Assembly (NCBI RefSeq): GCF_000226115.1 | Contig: NC_016462.1 | Location: 124,001-188,000, forward strand | Direction of reading: 5' to 3' | Origin: Thermothielavioides terrestris NRRL 8126 | Lineage: Eukaryota; Ascomycota; Sordariomycetes; Sordariales; Chaetomiaceae | Length of the DNA stretch: 64,000 nucleotides | Part shown: positions 23,901-36,109 of the stretch, piece by piece | Layout: every line of letters begins with the position of its first letter | Position numbering within the stretch: position 1 is the stretch's first letter | The notes under the pieces: generated by a model | The model's database searches: none | Seen by the model: the letters and a program-made list of their open reading frames with translations, nothing else | What the model was told of the DNA's origin: nothing | Translations under genes and position numbers: made by a program

Positions 23901-26250
23901 ATTACCTTATTGACTTTGAGGTTCTATTATAGTATATAGGATCTCTAATTAAGCTTCTAGTACAATGCTACTATATCTATAATACTAGTTAGTTTATATA
24001 TTAAAGTGCCTATTATATCTTTAAGTTCCTTTACTATTAATCTCCTTTAGTAGAGTAAAGAACTATACTTTAACCTTATACCTCTTATAGTCTAGCAACG
24101 CCTAGCTATAGCCTAGTAGTATAATAGCTCTGCTACTACTCCCTCCTAATAGTACTTCGGCTACCTAAGGTATATAGTCTAAGCCTACTAAGTTGAGTAG
24201 CTCTAGCTACTAGGCGCTACTGCCCTATATTGCCTAGATATAGTCGATTGTACTATCTCTATTGCTTTAACGAACCTAAATAGATGTACTATAAAATATA
24301 TAAAGCTTAAACTCCTATTCTACTATAATCTAGAGTAATATACTTACTAATCGAAAGGTCTTATTATACTTATCCTATATTAGATAGTATATATTAAAGT
24401 CGCCTATAAGTATATTATACCCTCTTAGCTCCTGTTCTACTAGGGTATAGAGCAGTGACCTCTACCTTAGCTCCTAATTAACTAAGTAGATAGACTATAC
24501 TATAAAGGGGTCCAACCCCTTCCTCTTAAACGTCATTGCTACCTAGTATTCCCTAGCCTCTATAAACTATATTATATAGTTAAAGCATTTACTTATATAT
24601 AGCGCTACCCTTCCTATACTATATATTATCTTATACCGTCTACCCTACCTATAGGGCAAGGCCAACAAAGTCGTATTTAGCTAGATTAGCAGCTTCTATA
24701 TTGCTACTAAATTGAACTCCTCTCTCTTTTCTAACGTCTAATTAAAGCGGTACCTACTACTATAAGTATTCTAGTAGAATACCTTCAACGTTATAGCTAT
24801 ATACTTAGCATTGAATAACGGCCCTTAGTCATTACTATATTAGGCTATAAGGCTAGCTCTATACTCGCCTTCTATAAAGGCGCTATACGAATAGCGCTCC
24901 CTTCCTACGCCTTAGCTTCTTAGAACGTCTATAAGAACACTCTGAACTAGAATAAGTCTATACTATTAGAGCACCTAGCCTTCTAGATATTAGTAGGCTA
25001 ATCTACCTTAGTAAGGCGCTTCCTTAGGCGTTACTCTATAGGCTTGTCCTTCTAGCTCCTACATTGTATACTCGCTACCACTACTACCTTAGGACTAGGA
25101 TATATAGAACGTAAATAGGCAGTTAAGGAACTACTCCCTTATATACTAGCGCTACTCCTATACTACTTTATAGCTTATATCGAAGGCTATATAAACGTCT
25201 CTACAATTAATATACCTTGGCTAGTGTCTAGCTAGGTTGGTCTTTATAGGGTACCTCGCCTCCTACTCCCTTATAGTGCTACTATCTCTATATACTATAT
25301 AGATATAGATTAGACAATGTATTTTCTCCTCTTTATAGAATACCGCCTTATATTTCTACTTCCTATATTTAAAGTATAAGATCGTCTATACTATACCTTT
25401 AAAGCATTTACAAAGGTAGACTATATAGTTAAGTAGGACGCCTTAGTTAGTAAGTTTTATAGCTTCTTCTATAGTATAGAGCTCGATCAATATATATATT
25501 ATATATAGCCTCTATTTGTCTTTAGTACTGCTCTATAGTATATATAGTCTTATATATATAATCTAGACCTTGTTCTCCTTCGCTAGATCTACTACTAAGC
25601 GATGGAAGCTATCTCTATACCTCGTTAAGGCTATTAGCCTAACGCCCTTCGCTAATATAGCAAAGGTATAGTGCTTAAGTACTATAGTCGCCCTAAATGT
25701 AGTAGTAACCTATATTTTATTATCCTTATTAGCGAACTACACTTAGTAATCCTCTTTAAATATAACTACTATATTTCTACTCTTTAGTAGCTTTTACATT
25801 ATAATTACGCTACTTCCGCTACCTCTTATTATCGCTCCTATAGTAGCTCTATATAGCTACGTTGACTACTTAGACTATATTATCTATGTTCCTATTAGCT
25901 ATATCTGCTAGCGCCTACCTAAGATCGATCACTAGCTCTCGAAATAGCTTCTTTAGTATATACTATATATAGCTCTTAAGTAGCTAGGGCGCTACTGTTG
26001 TAGCTACGCCTTACCTAGCTACCTAGGCCTAAGTCCTTGCCTATATACCTCTAACGCTTAGCTATATCCTAACTTTATTTCTTATCTATATAACCTCCTC
26101 TTTTATATAGTCGATACTCTTATATAGCTTATATATATCGTAAAGGCAATTTAGCTTATCCTAAAATACCTTATAGTAGTATATATATATAGTAGTCTAT
26201 ATATATAGCTATATCTTTAGCGATACTAAGGTATAGAACTCTTATAAAAG
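20981..26250 (-). pseudogene. LINE ORF1 and ORF2 remnants of the nested full-length copy
   Basis: ORF1 (about 26250-24830) encodes a gag-like RNA-binding protein with CCHC knuckles; ORF2 (about 24830-21250) encodes endonuclease, RT and a C-terminal Cys/His region. All are interrupted by TAG/TAA codons. The RT core reads LDLK.IF...D*VD with the expected Trp codon as TAG. The ORF1/ORF2 boundary could not be fixed because stops and small indels are frequent. Confidence 0.7.
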
Positions 26251-26574
26251 CTTCGATCTCTTGTCGCTAGCGTCTTCAATATATATATTTCAATCGTTTA
26301 TAGCTCTTATAGGAGGGAGCCTAAGTCTTTAGTCGTATCGGTTGGGGTGCTTACGTACGTTAGCTATAGTATCACAACTCGCAGAGCCCTCTGCCAAGCT
26401 ACCACGATCGCCACTACGACCTATACAGCTACTACGCCCCCTCTACGACATTGTAGATAGGGGTAACTAGGTATGCTAAGAACACTCACGTTGTTAGATT
26501 CGATTTTAGCTTAACAGTTCCTTTGTAATTAGCGTTTAAGTACAAAGAAGCCTCTTGTTGGTACTTATATAGGC
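20981..26574 (-). mobile_element. Full-length minus LINE nested in P1
   Basis: A 5594 bp copy bounded by an exact 13 bp duplication AGACGATATATAT (20968-20980 and 26575-26587). The tail shows as ATT repeats at 20981-21001. Landmarks read on minus: C-terminal Cys/His region about 21680-21600, RT YVDD box about 22790-22755, LDLKGAF block about 23055-23020, endonuclease GDFN-type motif about 24405-24390, ORF1 knuckle about 25390-25330, structured leader about 26545-26290. About 26 bp at the 5' junction (26549-26574) do not match other copies. RIP is heavy throughout except in the leader. Confidence 0.92.
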
Positions 26575-26587
26575 AGACGATATATAT

Positions 26588-27022
26588 ATTGATCGAGCTC
26601 TATACAATAGAGGAGGTAGCTAGGTTTATCGACTAGGGAGTCCTCTATAACTATATTGTCTACCTTTTTAAACGCTTCGAAAGTATAGTATAGATAATCC
26701 TCTACTTCAAATATAGGAAATAAAAATATAAGACGACATTTTATAAAGAGGAAGAGGTACATTGCCTAATCTATATTTATATAGCGTATAGGCCTAGAGG
26801 CACTATAAAGGAGCGAGAGGTAGAATATCTAGTATAAACTAACCTAGCTAAGTATCGATCGAAGTATATTAATTATAGGAAAGCCTATATAGCCTTTAAT
26901 ATAGGCTATAAAGTAGCAAAGGAATAGCGTTAATATATAAAAGAACAGTTTCTAGACTACCTACTTATATTCTATATACTTTAGCCCTAGGTAGTAGCAA
27001 TAGCGGTAGTAGCAAATATATA
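26588..27022 (+). mobile_element. LINE P1, segment 3 (ORF1 zinc knuckles)
   Basis: Continues P1 after the nested copy. At 26700-26745 the frame reads YFKYRK*KYKTTFYKE, matching a C-x2-C-x4-H-x4-C knuckle with Cys and His mutated to Tyr; a second Cys/His block, YINYRKAYIAFNIGYK, lies at 26866-26915. The element stops matching at about 27022, where a GTT-rich repeat begins; its ORF2 half is not found downstream. Confidence 0.8.
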
Positions 27023-27050
27023 GCTTGTTGTTATTGTTGTTGTTGGCGCT
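27023..27050 (-). repeat. CAA-type short tandem repeat
   Basis: The plus strand reads TTGTTGTTATTGTTGTTG, that is CAA units on minus. By position it could be the 3' tail of a minus-strand retroelement occupying part of 27050-28044, distinct from the TAA tails of the main LINE. No duplication was found to support this. Confidence 0.5.
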
Positions 27051-28044
27051 TAACGTCCTATATAGGGCTACGTAGTGGCCCTACAATATGCCTACGATAT
27101 ATATAGATACGCTAAGCTAGATATATATAAAAAGAGGGGCCCTCCCCTATACTATCTATATAGCGACTCGAGCTTATAGGGCGCTTTAATAGCATAATAG
27201 CCATCTTGCTAGCCGTTCCTCTCCCCTCCATTTAGGAGAGTATATAGGCCCTCGTTGTTACAGCTATTGCCCTTCTTAAACATTGTAGGTAGCCTCGGCG
27301 TATACCCTCCTAGGCACCTATTATAGCTGGTGATTCGGTATACTAAGCCATTGGCGTAGCTATAGCAATTTAGAGAGAGGAAAGGAAAGGAGAGGAAAGT
27401 GAAAGATACCAACGTACAGAGACTATAAACACCTAAACGCTAGACCTATATATATAGGAAATAAAAATAGGGAGCGTAAGCACCCTCTACCTATACGCTA
27501 TAAGAGGCCCTTCTACTACTACTATAGCGCTACTACCTACTCTATATTCTATACTCTATACCCTATCTTCTTCTTTTTTATTAGCTAGCCCTAGGCTACT
27601 AGTCTAGTATAAGCCTATAGCCTATCTTCCTCGACAAGCCTCCCTCCCTAGTATTACGTCTATACTAGCCTAGGTTGCTACTATAGTCCTATATCTAGGT
27701 AGGAACCTACTTGCCCCACTAGGGGTAGGGGGCCCTAGGGAGCGAGCACTTCTAAGGGTATCTAGGGGAATCTATATAGTATAGCGATAATGAGGCCTAG
27801 GTAGGGCTAGCGTACTTGGGCGTTGGCTATAGAGATCGAAGCCCTAGCTAAAGGCTAAGTTGTAGTCTAAAATCTATAAGGTTATTGTAAGTTAGTAGAA
27901 ACCTATCTTTGTTATAAACTCTCGAAAGAGCTCTAGCTTATATATCAAGTTCCGTAGGTATAGCCTTTTCTTAGCTATATTGGACGGTCTCTGTTAGTCC
28001 CTCTACTTATCGATCTATAGCTACTCTAACTACACTAGTATATA
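27051..28044. other. Unassigned island, mildly RIP-mutated
   Basis: About 1 kb that matches no other part of the window. CpA and TpG are more frequent than in neighbours (27200-27460, 27840-28040). It contains a 28 nt pure-purine run (27372-27399), a hairpin CTCTCC/GGAGAG at 27223-27244, a C/T-rich stretch (27540-27700) and a CCCTAGGG palindrome near 27741. No convincing protein frame was found; the short minus-strand open stretch at 27209-27412 has no recognisable motif. It lies between the broken end of LINE P1 and the 5'-truncated LINE at 28045. It may be a non-autonomous element or captured host DNA. Confidence 0.45.
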
Positions 28045-30540
28045 TCGGTAAACTGCGCCTATCAACTAGGAGGTCTGCAGTGCCGAAATTACAGAGATTA
28101 TAAGCCGTGTAGGATCAAACAAGGCGCCTAGCGAGGACCTCCTTACTAACAAGTTCCTTAAGGCCTATAACAAGGAGGGCAAGCTGTCGGAGGTGCTTAT
28201 AGCGATTACGTACATCTGTTTTAAGCTAGAGCACTTCCTATACAGATTCTACGCTATATAGGTGGTCGTCCTTAGGAAGCTAGGGAAGTCTTTAGAACAG
28301 CTGACGGAGATAGGGGCGTATTGCCTAATATCGCTACTTAGTACGGTAGGCAAGATTATCGAGGCGGCTATTGCAGACCGAGTGATATATATAGCCGAGG
28401 CGTATAAGCTGCTCCCGGAGATATAGATAGACTTCTAACAGTATAGGTCTACAAAGGTGGCGATCTAGGTAGTGACTGATATAGTGAAGACGGTATAGGC
28501 GTATAGCGCCTGTACTTCGCTGTTGCAACTAGACTTGAAAGGTGCCTTCGACTAGGTCGACTAGATCTAGCTATTGTATACGCTTTAGGAACTGGGCTTT
28601 GAGAGGAAGCTGATTATACTCCTAAAGAGCTATTTCGAAGATCGTATAGCGTATCTATAGTTCAATAGGATTATAGCCGAGCTTATAACTCTGTAGTAAG
28701 GTATATTATAGGGCTTACTACTGTCGTTAACGCTATTTATCCTCTTTATTACCCCCCTGTTCTATACCTTTAAGGCGTATACTAAGCTTCTAACGGTCGA
28801 GTATATAGATAATACTAACCTTCTTACGTTTAAATAGGATATACTAGCGTACTGCTATATACTAGAGAGAGGGTTTACTAAATACGAGAAATAGGCTATA
28901 GAATAGAGGATATAGTTTAAACTAGCGAAGAGTAAGCTTATCTACTTTATAAGGGCGTAGCGACTATATATAGAGGTCGTTAATATCCTTAGTAAAGGTC
29001 AGCTAGGGCTTATACCTATAGAGTTAGCGAGGTTCCTAGGTATATAGCTAGACTATAAACTCTCGTTTTAAGTATATAAGAAGGTGGTTAAGGCTAAAAT
29101 AGCTATATAGAAGTTTACCTTTATAAGACTTATAGCAAAGACGTATAGGGTATATATTATATAAGTTTAGAAGATCTATATAAAGGTTATTAAAAGTATC
29201 CTTTTATATAGGATAGTAGTATAGTATACTCTAACGTCGATTAGAAGGACCCTCTATAGGATTATATATAGCTTTGGTGTAATATAGTCGAGCTACCTTT
29301 AGGTAGTTGCTAGCGTATATAAGGCTATACTAGTCTATAACCTAGAAAGTAAGACCTAGGTACCTCCTATCGACCTATACCTCAACTACTAGGCGGTATA
29401 CGCTAAGTAGAGGCTTTAGAAAATAGGGCTTATATAGCTTCTATACAATATCTATATAAAGGTAGTATTAAGGTTGAAGAAGTAGCGCTATATATACTAT
29501 GCCCTAACAATAGGACTAGCTATAAGGGAGTCTTCTATAGAGTAGAGGCAATTATAGGCTAAGGGCTAGCTCTTTGTATATTGTCTAGCAATAGTAATAG
29601 AGGTATAGGACAAGAGCGGTAGGGACAATAGTTAGAGACCTTGGGAGCTATAGCTATATATCGACGTAGATATAGCTATAGTAGAGGAGTAGAAGGTATA
29701 TAAAGAGATATAGATACATTGTATAGACGTTAGGAGGCTAGAAAGGGTATACTATAGGGAAGTAGTAGACCTATATAACTTAGAGCCTCCTACCTAGGTA
29801 CTATAGGTATATAAGAATCTTAGCAAAGTGTAGAGCTCCCTCTTTATATAGATGTACATTAAGGCTATTAGCCTTAGGTAGTTCCTATTCTAGAAAGGGG
29901 TACTAGATACACCTATACTACTCTACTACTATAGCGAGATATCTAAGACCGTCGCCTACTTTATAATATACTATAAGGACCTTATAGTTACTATAAGGAG
30001 GCCCTATATCTATAACCGATATACACTACTTATACTACTTAGGAGTAGGAGAGGCGCCTAAAGGATTATAGGATAGCTAATATATACTAGGCGCCTATAG
30101 GAGTACTAGCTAGCGCTTAAACTAAATGTTAAAGGCAAAATAGGATATAAAGGAGCAGTAGAGAGCGCCATAGATATATAGCAGAAGTGTAGTAGCTAGA
30201 ACAGCGTAGTAGAGGAGCCTTTAGCAGCTAGCTATAGGAGCTTAGGCGCTAGCAAGAGGCGTAAGAAGAAGAGGAAAAGGCGTAGGAAGGTTAGCTTCTA
30301 GCCGCTCTTCGCAAATATATAGCGCGCCTAGCAGCTATAGTACCCGTACTAGGAGTATATCGCGTATATAAGTGGCGTACAACAGGCTATATAGGCCGCT
30401 ATATCTCCGTTGCTACTAGGCCGGAAAGGTGAGTTCTAACGAGTTGGAGAGAAGGAACTAGGGAGGCCCGCCCTACGTAGCAGGAATATAGTACAAGCGC
30501 TATATATAAGTAGTATATATAGAGGTGGAGGGACCGCTTG
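28045..30540 (+). pseudogene. LINE ORF2 remnant: RT and C-terminal region
   Basis: The frame carries the RT fingers, palm and C-terminal putative zinc motif with TAG in place of Trp and Gln. The D-D pair of the catalytic box is changed to D-N, so activity would be lost even without the stops. The minus-strand open stretch at 28334-28528 lies over this RT and is a shadow. Confidence 0.75.
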
Positions 30541-30581
30541 CCCTCAGTGGCGAGGCGCTAAGTGCCTCTTTGGTATAAGAT

Positions 30582-30602
30582 TAATAATAATAATAATAAT
30601 AT
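30582..30602 (+). repeat. TAA-repeat tail of LINE
   Basis: Seven TAA units close the copy at 28045-30602 and abut the 3' end of a second, minus-strand LINE family at about 30603. Confidence 0.88.
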
Positions 30603-31803
30603 ATTGGTAAAACACTAAGTGTTCTAGCCTCTTATCTATACTGCAATGTCTATAGGCTAGCTTATAGTTGATATAGTTGCAGTAGCGATAGTATATTGCA
30701 AAGTCCCTATGCTTAGTCTATATTACTAGAAAGTAGTATAGTGTTCTCTAAGAGAGATACTCTAGTTTAGACAAGCACCTAACGTTGTACTCTAGCTCCT
30801 AGGATCTATAGTACTACAATAGGCTCTATTGTAGATCGCTCTATTGCCTAGCCCTAAAGGCCTTTAGGCGCTTCTATAGGTCTACCTTAACCCTAGAGAG
30901 TGTAGGTCAGCTCTCTAGGTCCCTATCTACCAAGGCCCCTAGGGACCTTAGCAAGTCGATCTACCATTTTATTGCCTAGAATACCTATATGCCCTAGGCT
31001 CTACTTAACCTAGACCCCGCCTCTATAGGACTTTATAGCCTTGTAGAAAGCTAGGAAATAGGCCTATAAAGTTTTAGAAGCTATACTACGTAGGCACTAG
31101 ATAGCCCTTATGTTGTTAAAGCAGACTTTGATCTAACTCTTAGACAAGGCTACTTATAGAACCGCCTTGAGGGCCCTCCTTACCCTAAAGGCCTCTATAT
31201 CGAACACCACTGTATATAAATTGAGGGAGGTATAGCTAAAATCGATTAGTTCCTCTATATCCCTTGCTCTAAAGATAGTAAAGCTATATCCTAGTTTCTA
31301 TATACTATTATCTTTTTCTAATGAGCTATCTAAGAAGGCTACAATGTTGTCTAGTGGTAGTTCCCGCTACTAGGCGTCAAACCGCTAAGCCGCCTTCTTC
31401 TTATCTAGCCCCTCTGTAGAGTCCTCCCTATAGTCTAGGGTAAAGTGAATCGGAGAGATAATAGGCTTATCGAAGGGGGGGAATTCTATTCTAGCACATT
31501 GTAGCTGGGTACATAGGTGGTAAGCTATACCCGCCTCGCGCTCTCGCTATTAGGCTAGGATCTCCATCCTTCTAACTAGGGGGTAGTCCTTGTCCACTGT
31601 GTATAGGCGAAACGCGAAGCGGAGGCGAGCCTCTTCCAAGGCCACCTCCACCGTTAGCACACCTATATCTTAGCAAAGAACCTTATTCGGCGTAGCACGC
31701 TATACCGGGAGGGTAGCTTTTACAGCTATGTTGATGACCCTTTGGACCACCTCGATATAATACCCTACGTGGGCGGAGGTCCTCTCCTTCTCGCTGTAGA
31801 CCC
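30603..31803 (-). mobile_element. Fragment of a second LINE family with RNase H
   Basis: Only the 3' part is present, cut at 31803 by the LTR of the plus gypsy. The 3' end carries a small palindrome (AACACTAAGTGTT, 30613-30625). The left end touches the TAA tail of the preceding LINE. The sequence does not match the main TAA-tailed LINE and is better preserved, especially 31440-31803. Confidence 0.8.
30640..31803 (-). pseudogene. Tad1-like ORF2 end: thumb region and RNase H domain
   Basis: On minus, the first part (31750-31560) reads the post-RT segment typical of fungal LINEs (TPNKVLC*DIGVLTVEVAL, then EEARLRFAFRLYTVDKDYP). RNase H follows: VVFDIEAFRVRRALKA at about 31215-31160 carries the conserved Asp/Glu block, CFNNIRAI at about 31130-31105 corresponds to the D-N-x-A block with Asp now Asn, and GHIGILGNKMVDRLAK at about 31000-30940 to the G-N-E-x-A-D block. 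RNase H removes RNA from the new hybrid; the main LINE family in this window shows no such domain. Several TAG codons break the frame. Confidence 0.85.
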
Positions 31804-32173
31804 TGTGACAGCATAGCACGCTAACCACCATTATATAACTTGCGCACAGACCTATTATGTGACTATACGCCTATGTAACTTCCTAAGTTGGTATATTTAT
31901 AGGATTTGAGTCGACTTCCGGATTAGGAAGGAGGGGTTGACTTGCCAATAAGGAAAAACGCGCTAATAAAGCGAACTACGTCTTACCCTATAGTATATAG
32001 ACAATTATAGCTCTACTATAAATTATCTATATATATAACCTAAGGTATTTAAATATAGATTTTCCATTTATATATTAATAGTTTTCCTCTCTCTCCTTAG
32101 ACTTAAAGTCTTTGTCAATCGAAGATCAATTTAGCTACAAGTTATCTAGCATTTATTTTACTTTACTATAATA
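31804..32173 (+). repeat. 5' LTR of plus-strand gypsy
   Basis: 370 bp, starting TGTGACAGCATAGCACGC and ending ACTATAATA (CA mutated to TA). It is homologous in inverse orientation to 20381-20766. The first 200 bp are little mutated. Confidence 0.88.
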
Positions 32174-32439
32174 TTACTTTAAGTTTTACTACTATAGGCC
32201 TACGAAGGCGATATAATATCTAATATAGTCTTTCCCAATAGGGCTAGTTTAGCTAGCTAAGGAACTTGAATCTCCAATAGAACCTTCGATTTACTAATAG
32301 TATAGTGCAATAGGTTGGCTAAGAACTAATTAGCACTAAGAATAAACCATTAAATATACAATAGGTTGCTAATAACGAAGTAATCTCCGACTAGCTAGCG
32401 GTAAGTAGTATAGTTATCTCTTTAAGGCGATTAAACTAT

Positions 32440-34030
32440 ATTAATCGATAGAAGAAGTCTTAAAAGAGGTACAATTCTAACAATAGCTTATAAGGAAAAA
32501 AATATAGGTTATATTCCTAGGCCTATTAACTAAGGCTAGAACACCTAGAAGATTAATCTAGTTGACTTCTATAAGTTTAATATAGAAAGTAACTAAGGTA
32601 TCTAAATTCGATTAAAGATTAGCGATTTAACCTTATTTAGCTCTTAAACCTAAATAACTATTAACTTGATCAAGGAATATAAACTTATAAATTATATTTC
32701 TAAGTTTTTTAATCGAATTAGCTAGATCGAGCATTTAGCTAAGGAATAGGAGATAGATTTGGTTAAGCGCTATCTAAGGCTTAAAAACAAATATATCGCT
32801 ATTGCTCACTTTCTTTAAGATAATAAACTAATCGCTTTTAAAGAGATCTAGTCGTTGACTATTAAGTAGGTTGATTTGTTGTATAGCGATAATCTTATTA
32901 AAATAATCAAGTTGATTATTATATAGTATAATATAGCAATTGAATAAGCTATAGGTCTATAAATTACCTATAATATACTAGCTAATTTAATAGTAATACT
33001 ATTTATAAAGGTTTAGTAGTTTAAATAAGAATAAAGTAATATCTTTAACTTTAAAGAACTTTCTAATTTATATACCTAAGTCGAGGCTCTTCTATATAAT
33101 AAGATAGTATTAGAAGATAAAAAGGATAGACCTCCTTAAGAAGATTACTAATATAGTCGATCTATAGAGCTAAGCTATATTCTTAATCTAAACTAAACTA
33201 ATATAAACTAAATTATATATAGAGTTATATAATTTCAATTGTCTAATCTTAACAGTTAAAAAGACTTTTGAACCTATAACCTATATAAAAACTACGAAGA
33301 TTACTAATCTTAAGAAGTTTACTAATAGCAAAGACCTAAAGTATTTAGTCGAATATAGCTATACTTTAAAAGATTAAAAAGAACTACAAATTATTCTTAA
33401 TAGAGGATTTAAAGTTTAGATATATTATATCCTTTATTAGTAGTAAAGCAATAGAAGCCTTTATACTCTATTTCGAAGAGGATATAGTAGAGCTAATTAC
33501 TAATCTCGATAAGTTGTTCAACTTCCTAGACAGATTCTATATCGACTCTACTAAACTCTGTTATATAAAGAACAATTTTATAGTTCTAAAGATAGGATCT
33601 ACGTTCTACTATAAGTTCTTTATTAAGTTTATTTACCTAGCTACTAAGTCTAAAAAGCCTAAGGATAAATAGAAGGAAGAATTTTATATTTAACTCTCTT
33701 ATAGTCTATACTTCTAGATAATAAAAGATCTAGTTAACTTAAATATTAGCTTTAACGACTTTACTCGCCTTAGTTATTAGTTCTATTTACTTTAGGAGAT
33801 AGCTAAAAAAGATTAGAAAGACAATAAATTTAATTAGTTAGGTTCTAGACAATCGAATAGAGGTTTAGCTTCTATTAAAAAGAAAGAAAAGACCCTTTAG
33901 GCAAATAGTTTAAGTAAAGATAAAGCTAAGTTAAGATCTTCTAGACTATCTTAGAAAAAGTGTAATACTTTAAAGAAGGTAAATACTTCTATTACTAAGA
34001 GACTAATTATATAAAGGTATAGTGCCTAAA
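32440..34030 (+). pseudogene. gag: Gypsy gag with CCHC knuckle
   Basis: A degraded frame runs through capsid-like sequence at about 33440-33670 (KAIEAFILYFEEDIVELI, then LDRFYIDSTKL), followed by a Lys/Ser-rich linker and the knuckle at 33984-34025, read YFYY*ETNYIKV*C. There the last Cys survives while the first two Cys and the His have become Tyr. It matches the minus-strand relative throughout. Confidence 0.75.
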
Positions 34031-34911
34031 GTGTATTGTAGCTATAATTAAGAAGATAGAGGTAGACCTAGAAAAGATAATGAACTTAGTTAAAGAAAAT
34101 AAGATTAAGAATACTAAACTAGAAAACTAAAGGCTCTAAAGAAAGTAGACTTTAGCTTAGAGCTAGATATTAAGTTAGTAGTTACTTAGGTAGACCTATA
34201 GTAGCTTATAGGTAGATAAAGCCTTTCTTTCCCCTATATATTAGCTATTAATAGAACTAGTATTACTATTATTATATTTATTAACTCTAGAGCAAATGGT
34301 TATATCTTTTTCAATTGAACCTATATAAAGCGAATCGCTAAGAAACTTGATATTAAGAGGATACTACTTAGGACTTCGATCTCTATAAAGGACTTCTAAA
34401 GTAGATCTATAGATCCTATCGACTTAATCTTAAAAGTTCGACCTTTAGATCGATAGAAGAATATAAAAGGATACCCTATTCCTAGCCCTCGATATAGGGA
34501 AGGAGTATCAACTGTTACTAGGCCAATAGTAGCTCGTTTACTATAATATTCTACTAGATGCTTTCTAATACTAATTAATCTAGTATAAACTATATAACCT
34601 AGAATAGAGCTATATCTTTAAGATTCTCTATAATTCTTTTATTTCTAAAGCATTAAACCCTAAATACTAGAAGGATACTAAGAAGTGAGACTAAGTAATT
34701 GAACATTAAGATTAATATTAGAGGGTTTAGTAGCAATTGCGAATACTAAAATATAGAGAATCACTTTATAAGTCTTCTAAACCTTCTAAACCTATATTTA
34801 ACGAATTATACTAATTAGTATAGCCTACTAAAGATCTAGAATTATATTGATCGATATAACCTAAAGCTAGCCTAGAATTATACTAATTGATATAACTTAA
34901 AGTCTCTAAAA

Positions 34912-35497
34912 TATTATTATTATTATTATTATTAATCTTATACCAAAGAGGCACTTAGTGCTTCGCTACTAAGGGCAAGCGGTCCCTCCACCTCTATATA
35001 TACCATTTATACGTAGCGCCTACGCTATATTCCTGCTATATAGGGTGGGCTTCCCTGACTTCCTCTTTTCAACTTGCTAAAACTCACCTTTCTAGCCTAG
35101 TAGCAACGGAGATATAGTAGCCTATATAGCCTATTGCACGCTACTTGCTTATATAGTATACCCTTAGTACAAGCGCCTTAGTCGCTAAGTATATAGTATA
35201 TACAAGGAGAGTAGCTAGAGGCCGACCTTTCTACGCCTCTTCTTCCTTTTACGTCCCCTATTTATACCATTGTCCTTATAGCTATTCGCTAAAGGCTCCT
35301 CTACCGTACTGCCCTAGCTATTATACACTAACTATATATTTGTAGAGCCTTCTACTACTCTCCTATATCTTACCTTGCCTTCGACATTTAGTTTAAACGC
35401 TAGCCGATACTTCTATAGGCGCCTAGTATATATTAGCTATCCTATAAGCGTCTAAACGCCTCTCCTACTCCTAAGCAATGTAAGTAGTGTATACTGT
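34912..35497 (-). mobile_element. 5'-truncated minus LINE fragment inside gypsy pol
   Basis: Starts with an ATT tail (34912-34943), then matches the 3' terminal 550 bp of the LINE family (compare 21000-21550). No exact duplication is visible, and 635 bp of gypsy sequence present in the relative (about 17015-17650) is absent here, so the insertion was accompanied or followed by a deletion. Confidence 0.85.
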
Positions 35498-36109
35498 TAT
35501 ATAGCTCCCTAGTATTATTTGCTATCAAAGGGGATAGGACTTAGAGGTTCTATATCGACTATTCAGCTCTAAATAAGGTTATTGTTAAAGACCGTTACCT
35601 ACTACTCTATATTAATGAACCTCTATAACAACTAGGAAATATTAAAATCTTTATTAAAATCAATATTTAGTAAACTTTCTACTAGATTCACTTTACTCCT
35701 AAGAGTAAAGACCTAACAACCTTCTAAACCTACTATAGCCAATTCTATTATAAGGTCCTCCTATTTAGCCTATATAATAGATCTACTACCTTCTAGCGAT
35801 TTGTTAATTCCTAGTTCTTTAAGTACTTCGACGTATTTATAACCATCTATATTAATAACCTAATTATCTACTCTTAGAATAAGGAGGAATACCGTAAATA
35901 TATACGACTTGTCCTCTAGAAGCTATATAAGGTAGGCCTCTAGGTAGATATTAAGAAATATAAATTCTATATTACTAAGTTCCTTAGGTTTATTGTTAGT
36001 ACTTAAGGCGTCTAAGTAGACCTAAAGAAAATTAAGATAGTAGTTTTTTAGGACTAACCGACTACTATATAAAGAGTATAAACCTTCTTTAAGTTCTACA
36101 ACTTCTATA

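Larger units (their letters stand above)
28045..30602 (+). mobile_element. 5'-truncated LINE with RT and tail
   Basis: Similarity to the other plus copies starts at TATCAACTAGGAGGTC (compare 9136) and runs to the TAA tail at 30582-30602. RT block LDLKGAFD*VD is at about 28530-28562, the YVDD box reads YIDNTNLLTF at about 28801-28830, and the Cys/His region lies at about 29910-29985. The first 500 bp (28050-28550) are less mutated than the rest (for example GTCTGCAGTGCCGAAATTACAG). The DNA directly upstream is unrelated to LINE sequence, so truncation is at the normal 5' side. Confidence 0.88.

Noticed and set aside
26565..26762. 65-residue open frame on minus
   Set aside because: Antisense to LINE P1 ORF1 and spans the junction with the nested copy.
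27300..27370. tRNA-like A box (TGGCTTAGTATACC on minus) suggesting a SINE
   Set aside because: No B box at the expected distance and no second copy in the window; a single 11-14 bp match is weak.
28334..28528. 64-residue open frame on minus
   Set aside because: Antisense to the LINE RT; the sense strand gives the RT block.
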